A program made the position numbers and the translations under genes. A stretch of DNA of 6,302 nucleotides. Source: an uncultured Oscillospiraceae bacterium (GTDB lineage Bacteria > Bacillota > Clostridia > Oscillospirales > Ruminococcaceae). The notes beneath the pieces are model-generated. The model saw only the letters and a program-made list of their open reading frames with translations, was not told where the DNA came from and did not search any database. Of this stretch, positions 1 through 6,302 are shown piece after piece (position 1 is the stretch's first letter; every line of letters starts with the position of its first letter). Where the stretch lies: contig CANNTZ010000092.1 in the NCBI GenBank assembly GCA_947522735.1, positions 1-6,302 of the forward strand, given 5' to 3'.

Positions 1-207
1 GACGGCTGCGACGGCTGCGACGGCTGCGACGGCTGCGACGATTGTGACGGCTGCGACGGCTGCGACGACTGCGACGACTGCGACGACTGCGACGACTGCG
101 ACGGCTGCGACGGCTGCGACGGCTGCGACGGCTGCGACGGCTGCGACGATTGTGACGGCTGCGACGGCTGCGACGACTGCGACGATTGTGACGACTGCGA
201 CGATTGT
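1..207. repeat. 9-bp tandem repeat (minisatellite), 23 units, inside the lipoprotein gene
   Basis: There are 23 consecutive 9-bp units with no spacer. On the plus strand three variants occur: gacggctgc, gacgactgc and gacgattgt. Read on the coding minus strand they give Ser-Gln-Pro (TCG CAG CCG) or Ser-Gln-Ser (TCG CAG TCG, or TCA CAA TCG). The array reaches the window edge, so its full copy number is unknown. Units 1-8 and 13-20 have the same variant order (72 bp identical at an offset of 108 bp), showing that a block of 12 units was duplicated. As the unit is three codons, copy-number change lengthens or shortens the linker without a frameshift. Confidence 0.97.
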
Positions 208-398
208 GAAAGCTCCGGGATGCTGCCGTCAGCCGGAGGATACTCCCCGGCGTCGCTCCTGCCGTCCGGGGCGGAGCGCTCCGGCAAGCCGATCGACTCG
301 TCGTTGCCGATAAGCTCAGGTGCTGCGGCGCACCCGGCGGCAACCGTCATCGCCAGCGCCAAAATGCAGCTTATGCAGATATGTATCACACGGCGCAT
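1..398 (-). CDS. Putative lipoprotein with Ser-Gln-Pro repeat linker, N-terminal part (cut by window edge)
   Basis: Reading leftward from an ATG at 398, the frame stays open to the window edge (132 codons, no stop seen). The start is supported by GGAGG on the minus strand (406-410), 7 nt upstream. Residues 1-23 form a lipoprotein signal: MRR basic start, a hydrophobic stretch (residues 4-19), then VAAGC, so Cys23 would be lipidated after cleavage by signal peptidase II and the protein anchored to the outer face of the membrane. Residues 24-63 are a polar, acidic, proline-containing spacer. From residue 64 onward the protein is 23 repeats of Ser-Gln-Ser or Ser-Gln-Pro, a flexible wall-spanning type of linker. 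The functional domain should lie beyond the left edge, so the activity (binding protein, peptidase or other) cannot be named. Two of the three variable repeat positions are synonymous in this frame. The opposite-strand frame is also open, but lacks a comparable start and signal. It is separated from the upstream sirtuin gene by 193 bp and probably has its own promoter. Confidence 0.8.
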   Translation of the reverse strand, partial: MRRVIHICISCILALAMTVAAGCAAAPELIGNDESIGLPERSAPDGRSDAGEYPPADGSIPELSQSSQSSQSSQSSQPSQPSQSSQPSQPSQPSQPSQPSQSSQSSQSSQSSQPSQPSQSSQPSQPSQPSQP

Positions 399-409
399 CC
401 TTCATCCTC

Positions 410-435
410 CGTCAATGGGGTTTATTGCGTCAATG
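410..435 (-). repeat. Paired 8-bp direct repeats in the lipoprotein leader
   Basis: CATTGACG occurs twice on the minus strand (428-435 and 410-417), with 10 bp between copies and an 18-bp period. The proximal copy abuts the GGAGG ribosome site. Two same-orientation 8-mers in a short leader could be a regulator site or an RNA-level control site; no known regulator motif was recognised. Confidence 0.35.
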
Positions 436-465
436 CAAAAACTGACACTCACCCAGTATATTATG

Positions 466-494
466 ATTTTATACCGTTTTTGCTTTTTTATCAA
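466..494 (-). promoter_or_regulatory. Candidate sigma-A promoter for the lipoprotein gene
   Basis: On the minus strand, TTGATA (489-494) is followed after 17 bp by TAAAAT (466-471), in the AT-rich gap upstream of the start at 398. An overlapping TATAAA (468-473) would give a 15-bp spacer. The transcript would have a leader of roughly 60 nt. AT-rich sequence produces such matches by chance, so this is moderately supported. Confidence 0.45.
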
Positions 495-563
495 GAGAAA
501 AGCGGATTTTTCCCCTTAATTTTATCTTTTGTTATAAAAAAATTCATATCTTCGGCAAGGTTT

Positions 564-582
564 GCCGCGAATAGATCGCGGC
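564..582 (-). terminator. Weak hairpin after the sirtuin stop (possible terminator)
   Basis: A perfect 7-bp inverted repeat (GCCGCGA/TCGCGGC, 5-nt loop) lies 9 nt past the sirtuin stop codon on the minus strand. The nearest T run (seven Ts in the transcript direction) begins about 20 nt further on, so this is not a canonical intrinsic terminator. It may still mark the 3' end of the CDF-sirtuin transcript. Confidence 0.3.
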
Positions 583-591
583 TCTGCACTG

Positions 592-1332
592 TCAACCGCG
601 CTTTTTCACCGATATCTGCGAAAGCACCTCGCCGATGCTGCCCTTTATCAGCAGTCCCGCCTCGGAATCCATCGGCGTCGGCGAGCGGTTGATGACTGCA
701 AGGCGGCTCCCGTGAAAATAATGCAGCAGTGCCGCCGCCGGATAGACGACAAGCGAGGTGCCGCCGATGATAAGCATGTCCGCAGCGCGTATGTGCCGCA
801 CCGCGCGCTCCACCGTCCCGCCGTCGAGCGCCTCGCCGTACAGCACCACGTCCGGCTTGACGACGCCGCCACAGCCGCACCTCGGCACTCCCGCACTTTC
901 GCGGATATAATCCTCGTCAAAAAATTTGCCGCATTCCATGCAGTAGTTGCGCCGCACCGAGCCATGCAGCTCCAGCACCTCACGGCTCCCGGCGTCGCCG
1001 TGCAGCCCGTCGATATTCTGGGTCACCACCGCGCGCAGCCGTCCCGCCCGCTCCAGCTCTGCAAGCTTCAGGTGCGCCGGATTGGGCTTCACACCGCTTA
1101 ACAGCAGCTTGTCGCGGTAAAACCGGAAAAACTCCCCCGTGTGGTTGAGAAAAAAGTCGTGGCTCAGCATCGTCTCCGGCGGGTAATCGTACCTCTGGCT
1201 GTACAGCCCGTCCACGCTGCGAAAGTCCGGGACGCCGCTCTCTGTCGAGACTCCGGCGCCGCCAAAGAACACAATGCTCACACTCCTGTCGATCATCTCC
1301 TGTAAAGCGTTTATACCTTCCGCGTTGCCCAT
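592..1332 (-). CDS. cobB: NAD-dependent protein deacylase, sirtuin (Sir2/CobB) family
   Basis: This is a cytosolic enzyme expected to remove acyl groups from protein lysines, consuming NAD+ and releasing nicotinamide and O-acyl-ADP-ribose. In the 246-residue product all sirtuin signatures are present. The NAD-binding Rossmann motif GGAGVSTESGVPDFRS is at about 24-39, TQNIDGLH at 104-111, the catalytic His in LELHGS at 123, and GGTSLVVYPA at about 190-199. A structural zinc site is formed by CxxC (131, 134) and CxC (152, 154). The length is typical of bacterial sirtuins (230-250). Start choice: AAGGAGG (1340-1346) is 7 nt from the ATG at 1332 but only 1 nt from an in-frame ATG at 1338. The latter overlaps the upstream TGA as ATGA, so a 248-residue form remains possible. 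It is the second gene of a unit with the CDF exporter and is probably translated by coupling. The symbol is used in the family sense; acetyl versus longer-acyl preference cannot be read from sequence. Confidence 0.95.
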   Translation of the reverse strand: MGNAEGINALQEMIDRSVSIVFFGGAGVSTESGVPDFRSVDGLYSQRYDYPPETMLSHDFFLNHTGEFFRFYRDKLLLSGVKPNPAHLKLAELERAGRLRAVVTQNIDGLHGDAGSREVLELHGSVRRNYCMECGKFFDEDYIRESAGVPRCGCGGVVKPDVVLYGEALDGGTVERAVRHIRAADMLIIGGTSLVVYPAAALLHYFHGSRLAVINRSPTPMDSEAGLLIKGSIGEVLSQISVKKRG

Positions 1333-1346
1333 CCTCATGCCTCCTT
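1333..1346 (-). promoter_or_regulatory. Ribosome binding site that decides the sirtuin start and overlaps the CDF gene end
   Basis: AAGGAGG (1340-1346, minus strand) lies inside the last codons of the CDF gene. A 7-nt spacer that contains the CDF stop codon (TGA, 1335-1337) leads to the ATG at 1332. Ribosomes ending CDF translation therefore stop on top of the sirtuin initiation site, the usual layout for translational coupling. Confidence 0.75.
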
Positions 1347-2510
1347 CGTATATATCGGTTCGACGCTCACGACGGCGAAATAGTGCTCGTCCAGCGCGCG
1401 CACATCCTGTCGTATCCTCCGCGCAAGCTGCTCCGGCGTCATCTTCAAATGGTGCGGCATACCCACCTCAAAGATGATATTCGTATGCGTCGGGCCGGTC
1501 ACGACGCGCAGGTCGTGCTCGGTCAGCGACGGATCTATGCCGCGCAGCAGCTCGTTGATGCGCTGGCGGATGGAATTTGTCAGCTCGTCGCTGGTGTTGA
1601 TCGGATCCATATGTATCGTGACGTCGCAGCCGAAGCGGCGGCGCACGTCCATTTCAATGTGGTCAATGATATCGTGCGTCGATATGAGATCGGCGTCGGC
1701 GGGAACCTCGGCATGCATCGAGATAATGCTGCGACCGGGGCCGTAGTTGTGAATTATGAGGTCATGGACGCCGATAATGTGCTCGTGCGACAGAACCAGC
1801 TCCTCTATCTCCCGCACAAACTCCGGATCCGGCGCCTGCCCGAGCAGCGGGCTGAGACTGTCCCGCGCCGTGGCGACGCCGCTGTATATTATGAAGAGCG
1901 CGACAAGCAGCCCTATCCACGCGTCCACGTTGACATCGAAAAAACGACCGGCAAGGACGCCCGCAAGAACCGCCGCGGTCGCGACGACGTCGTTGAGGCT
2001 GTCCGTGGCGGTGGCTCGCATGGACGCGGAGTCGATGCGGTTGCCGAGCGTGCGGTTCATATAGAACATCCAGAGCTTGACGAGTATCGACACGGCGAGG
2101 ATCACAACGCTTAGCAGGCTGAACTCCGTCGGCTCCGGCGACGCGATGCGCAGCACCGAATTTTTTGCGAGATCAAGGCCGATCACGAGAATTATCGCCG
2201 AGATTATAAGTCCGGAGACGTATTCAAACCGTCCGTGGCCGAACGGGTGGTCGTCGTCGGCGGGCTTTCCCGCCATCTTGAAGCCGAGCAGTGACACCGT
2301 GGACGAGCCTGCGTCAGAGAGGTTATTGAAAGCGTCGGCAGTTATCGAGAGCGCGCCGCTGAGCGTTCCCGCGGCGAGCTTGAGCGCAAACAGCAGCAGG
2401 TTAAGAATAATCCCCGCCACTCCGCCGAAGAAGCCGTAACGCCGCCGAACCCTCTGGTCTCCGGTATTTTTATAGTCCCTCACGAACAGCTTCAACAACA
2501 GGTTTAACAT
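1335..2510 (-). CDS. Cation diffusion facilitator (CDF) family metal efflux transporter, probably Mn2+-type
   Basis: A 391-residue inner-membrane antiporter expected to export divalent metal in exchange for protons. Six membrane segments are visible at about 29-48, 53-78, 98-118, 132-150, 165-188 and 190-210, followed by a cytoplasmic domain. Family motifs include ADAFNNLSDAGSS in TM2, HPFGHGRFEY after it and ATATDSLNDV in TM5. Aligned by eye to FieF/YiiP, the transport site reads Asn62, Asp66, Asp170, Asp174. This differs from the His-Asp-containing zinc-type site and resembles manganese CDFs such as MntE, so Mn2+ is the favoured but unproven substrate. CDF proteins are usually about 300 residues; here some 85 extra residues (about 305-391) follow the normal cytoplasmic domain. 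ATG at 2510 is preceded by GAAGGG (2520-2525). It is first in a unit with the sirtuin gene and is transcribed from the promoter at 2607-2636. Confidence 0.94.
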   Translation of the reverse strand: MLNLLLKLFVRDYKNTGDQRVRRRYGFFGGVAGIILNLLLFALKLAAGTLSGALSITADAFNNLSDAGSSTVSLLGFKMAGKPADDDHPFGHGRFEYVSGLIISAIILVIGLDLAKNSVLRIASPEPTEFSLLSVVILAVSILVKLWMFYMNRTLGNRIDSASMRATATDSLNDVVATAAVLAGVLAGRFFDVNVDAWIGLLVALFIIYSGVATARDSLSPLLGQAPDPEFVREIEELVLSHEHIIGVHDLIIHNYGPGRSIISMHAEVPADADLISTHDIIDHIEMDVRRRFGCDVTIHMDPINTSDELTNSIRQRINELLRGIDPSLTEHDLRVVTGPTHTNIIFEVGMPHHLKMTPEQLARRIRQDVRALDEHYFAVVSVEPIYTKEA

Positions 2511-2606
2511 GCTATCTATCCCTTCAAATACATTGTGCCGGTCAAAATTCAGAATACTGCACCGGTTGCCCGCAAGCCCTCATACCATATGTATCATATC
2601 ACAAAA

Positions 2607-2636
2607 ATTATACCTCCCGTATAGCTCTCCCGTCAA
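2607..2636 (-). promoter_or_regulatory. Sigma-A-type promoter for the CDF-sirtuin unit
   Basis: On the minus strand TTGACG (2631-2636) is followed after 18 bp by a perfect TATAAT (2607-2612). Transcription would begin near 2600, giving a leader of about 90 nt before the CDF start at 2510. The leader contains a CATATG-centred, imperfect ATAC/GTAT inverted repeat (2582-2594) close to the start point that could be an operator. No Fur, Zur or MntR consensus was recognised. Confidence 0.75.
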
Positions 2637-2644
2637 AAAAGCAG

Positions 2645-2673
2645 TTGAAAAAATCCCGTCTCACCATTATACT
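2645..2673 (+). promoter_or_regulatory. Sigma-A-type promoter for the unknown gene at 2716
   Basis: TTGAAA (2645-2650), a 17-bp spacer and TATACT (2668-2673) make a good sigma-A promoter. The expected start point is near 2680, giving a leader of about 36 nt. Its -35 box lies only 8 bp from the -35 box of the opposite-strand promoter, so the two polymerase sites are back to back. The promoter also argues that translation begins at 2716 rather than at upstream in-frame starts. Confidence 0.7.
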
Positions 2674-2715
2674 ATATTGTATGTACAGGATATTCGCGAA
2701 AGGGGGGCGCGGCGT

Positions 2716-3408
2716 ATGCCGGAGCTTATCGGGACGCTTGGGGAGCGCAGTCTCCACGCGGTGCTCAAGCGTTTTTTACAGCCGGACGAGAACTGTCACG
2801 AGGTGCGGCTCGGCCGGTATGTTGCAGACATACTCGATGAAACCGGTGTGACGGAGATACAGACGCGGCAATTCTTCAGAATGAAGAAAAAGCTGGCGGC
2901 GTTTCTGCCGGAGCACGCGGTGACGGTGGTCTATCCCGTATCTCGCTGCAAGTGGATAAGCTGGCTCGACCCTGACACCGGTGAGACCGGCGGGAGGCGG
3001 CGCTCACCAAAGACCGGGCGGAAATATGAGATATTCCGCGAGCTATACTCGCTTCGGGAGTATCTGACTCATCCCAATCTGCGGTTTATGGTGATAATGG
3101 TCGACGTGGAGGAGTACCGTGCGCTGGACGGCTGGAGCCGCGACCGAAAACGCGGCGCACACCGTGTGGAGCGAGTGCCGGTCGGCATCGGCGAGAGCTA
3201 CCTCCTCGCCTGCCTCGACGACTACATGTCGTTCATCCCCGACGAGCTGCCGGAAAAGTTCACTGCAAGGCAGTTTGCAAGGGCGTCACGGCTCAGCGAG
3301 GCCGTTGCGCAGCGCGGCGTGAACGTACTGCGTCACGTCGGCGCAATTGAGCTGTGCGGCAAAGACGGCCGCGCCTACCTCTACCGGCGAGTGCAGGACA
3401 ATGCATGA
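2716..3408 (+). CDS. Conserved-type protein of unknown function; possible PD-(D/E)XK-like core plus winged helix
   Basis: A 230-residue soluble protein with no signal peptide or membrane segment. I do not recognise a named family with confidence. The N-terminus has a helix with Glu10 (GTLGERSLH), then GRYVADIL with Asp38, then a strand with Glu47-Ile-Gln49, then a hydrophobic strand VTVVYPV (69-75). The order E...D...ExQ resembles the PD-(D/E)XK nuclease core with Gln in place of Lys. Residues 107-133 are polar and basic, followed by a strand (about 138-142) rich in Val/Ile/Met. Residues 182-226 (FTARQFARA ... GRAYLYRR) look like a winged helix: helices and then a basic hairpin. Nucleic-acid binding or cleavage is an inference from pattern alone. 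The start at ATG 2716 is chosen because an AGGGGGG ribosome-like tract (2701-2707) and a good promoter precede it. The open frame extends upstream to 2509, but that part lies before the promoter. The stop codon is inside a long inverted repeat. Confidence 0.85.
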   Translation: MPELIGTLGERSLHAVLKRFLQPDENCHEVRLGRYVADILDETGVTEIQTRQFFRMKKKLAAFLPEHAVTVVYPVSRCKWISWLDPDTGETGGRRRSPKTGRKYEIFRELYSLREYLTHPNLRFMVIMVDVEEYRALDGWSRDRKRGAHRVERVPVGIGESYLLACLDDYMSFIPDELPEKFTARQFARASRLSEAVAQRGVNVLRHVGAIELCGKDGRAYLYRRVQDNA

Positions 3409-3452
3409 TCGCGGGCGAACCCTCCGCTCGCGCCGGTTCAGCCCGCGATCAT
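3405..3452. repeat. Long inverted repeat overlapping the stop codon of the unknown gene
   Basis: A perfect 12-bp arm pair (ATGATCGCGGGC at 3405-3416, its complement at 3441-3452) encloses a second 5-bp pair GAACC/GGTTC (3417-3421, 3435-3439) with one bulged A at 3440 and a 13-nt loop. The RNA would form a very stable hairpin starting inside the TGA stop. No T run follows, so it is not a standard intrinsic terminator. It may protect or end the transcript by another route, or bind a protein. Confidence 0.8.
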
Positions 3453-3587
3453 TCAGGTGAGCGTTGCATGCCCGCCGTCGCCCTGTTTAGTGATATTATA
3501 GCAGAAAAACGCGATTTATACAAGCGGCCAAAATTGTATATATCCGGAGAAAATGTTAAAAATATCATAGCACAACTCAACGCTACA

Positions 3588-3592
3588 GGGGG
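3588..3592 (+). promoter_or_regulatory. Ribosome binding site of clpC
   Basis: AGGGGG ends 6 nt before the ATG at 3599 and fixes the clpC start. In the AT-rich gap upstream (3485-3580), two near-identical 11-mers (ATATTATAGCA at 3493-3503 and ATATCATAGCA at 3562-3572) resemble -10 regions, but neither has a convincing -35 box at the right distance. I therefore annotate no clpC promoter. Confidence 0.6.
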
Positions 3593-3598
3593 CGGGCC

Positions 3599-5995
<2,397 letters not shown>

Positions 5996-6026
5996 CCCCA
6001 TGGCGGCAGAATTCTTCAATGATTTG

Positions 6027-6058
6027 CATTAACGAATCACTGTATTATCTCGTTAATG
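6027..6058. repeat. Inverted repeat downstream of clpC
   Basis: Perfect 9-bp arms CATTAACGA and TCGTTAATG enclose a 14-nt loop (6036-6049), 31 bp after the clpC stop and 40 bp before the tRNA promoter. Only three Ts follow, so it is a weak terminator at best. It could equally be an operator or a clpC mRNA 3' hairpin. Confidence 0.6.
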
Positions 6059-6098
6059 TTTCGGCGCAAAATTTTTCTCAAAAAATTGCTCTAACCTC

Positions 6099-6127
6099 TT
6101 GATTATTTTCGAGTGATGATGTATAAT
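6099..6127 (+). promoter_or_regulatory. Promoter of the tRNA-Val gene
   Basis: TTGATT (6099-6104), a 17-bp spacer and perfect TATAAT (6122-6127). The expected start near 6134 leaves a leader of about 13 nt before the mature tRNA at 6147. The tRNA thus has its own strong promoter and does not depend on clpC read-through. Confidence 0.85.
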
Positions 6128-6146
6128 ATTATAGTCACTTGAAGAT

Positions 6147-6223
6147 GGAGGCATAGCTCAGCTGGTTAGAGTGCCTGCTTCACACGCAGGAGGTCGCAGG
6201 TTCGAGCCCCGCTGTCTCCACCA
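6147..6223 (+). tRNA. tRNA-Val (anticodon CAC)
   Basis: A complete 77-nt cloverleaf including encoded CCA. The acceptor stem is GGAGGCA with TGTCTCC (one G-U pair). The D stem GCTC/GAGT has a G-U end pair. The anticodon stem CCTGC/GCAGG (6174-6178, 6186-6190) encloses loop TTCACAC, giving anticodon CAC at 6181-6183, which reads GUG valine codons. The T loop TTCGAGC is standard, but the T stem GCAGG/CCCGC contains an A-C mismatch (6198 with 6210). It is a single-gene unit between its own promoter and a terminator. Confidence 0.96.
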
Positions 6224-6229
6224 AGCAGC

Positions 6230-6263
6230 AAAAACCGCTTGATTTCAAGCGGTTTTTCTTTTT
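6230..6263 (+). terminator. Rho-independent terminator of tRNA-Val
   Basis: CCGCTTG (6235-6241) pairs with CAAGCGG (6246-6252) across a 4-nt loop, extended by an upstream A run and the downstream TTTTTCTTTTT (6253-6263). It begins 7 nt after the tRNA CCA end. The A and T runs would also let it act weakly on the opposite strand. The last 39 bp of the window show no further gene. Confidence 0.93.
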
Positions 6264-6302
6264 GTCCTGCAAGAAAATGCAAGGATTTTATTGTGCGCTC
6301 CT

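Noticed and set aside
1..207. CRISPR array
   Set aside because: The 9-bp units are directly contiguous, without spacers of unique sequence.
1..519. Plus-strand open frame reading the repeat as Asp-Gly-Cys / Asp-Asp-Cys, or a shifted Thr-Ala-Ala frame
   Set aside because: No start with a ribosome site is visible, and its tail runs through the AT-rich promoter region. The minus strand has an ATG, a GGAGG and a lipoprotein signal over the same bases.
562..1101. Plus-strand open frame opposite the sirtuin
   Set aside because: It overlaps catalytic sirtuin motifs on the minus strand and has no ribosome site.
1383..2114. Plus-strand open frame of 243 codons opposite the CDF gene
   Set aside because: It is a shadow of the clearly recognisable CDF transporter; the composition (many His, Arg, Val) has no domain logic.
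2509..2715. Upstream extension of the unknown protein to an ATG at 2509
   Set aside because: It would start before the -35 box of the likely promoter and overlap the 5' end of the divergent CDF gene; the extension is low-complexity translation of promoter DNA.
3453..3598. CtsR heptad or CIRCE operator upstream of clpC
   Set aside because: Neither the paired GGTCAAA heptads nor the TTAGCACTC-N9-GAGTGCTAA element is present.
6205..6302. Integration site of a mobile element at the tRNA 3' end
   Set aside because: The tRNA is followed directly by its own terminator, and no integrase or repeated tRNA 3' fragment is visible in the window.

Overview
The window looks like chromosomal DNA of a GC-rich member of the Clostridia (Bacillota), perhaps an Oscillospirales/Ruminococcaceae-type gut or rumen bacterium. 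The evidence is GC-rich genes separated by AT-rich gaps, strong GGAGG-type ribosome sites, sigma-A-like promoters, a UVR-containing ClpC, a lipoprotein with a Ser/Gln/Pro linker, and a CCA-encoding tRNA-Val of Bacillota type. The taxonomic placement is inference; no marker gene fixes it.

Layout. (1) 1-398, minus strand: the 5' part of a lipoprotein gene that runs off the left edge. Its first 22 codons are a signal peptide with a lipobox Cys, followed by a short acidic/proline linker and then 23 units of a 9-bp minisatellite read as Ser-Gln-(Pro/Ser). (2) 399-591: AT-rich spacer with a candidate promoter for the lipoprotein and paired direct repeats next to its ribosome site. (3) 592-2510, minus strand: a two-gene unit, a cation diffusion facilitator (CDF) metal exporter followed by a sirtuin (NAD-dependent protein deacylase). 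The stop codon of the first sits within the start region of the second. (4) 2511-2715: a divergent promoter region with back-to-back -35 boxes. (5) 2716-3408, plus strand: a conserved-looking protein of unknown function with a possible PD-(D/E)XK nuclease-like N-terminal core and a winged-helix-like C-terminus. (6) 3409-3598: a gap that starts with a long perfect inverted repeat overlapping the preceding stop codon. (7) 3599-5995, plus strand: a full-length ClpC-type AAA+ unfoldase with a ClpP-docking loop. (8) 5996-6302: a hairpin, a near-consensus promoter, tRNA-Val(CAC) with encoded CCA, and a strong intrinsic terminator.

How the genes fit together: the CDF exporter and the sirtuin are probably co-transcribed and translationally coupled. 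This pairs metal (probably Mn2+) efflux with NAD-dependent deacylation, but a functional link is not shown. ClpC stands alone here, without ctsR, mcsA or mcsB beside it and without a recognisable CtsR or CIRCE operator. The most novel-looking items are the unknown protein at 2716-3408 and the repeat-bearing lipoprotein. I see no mobile element, CRISPR array or complete defence system.
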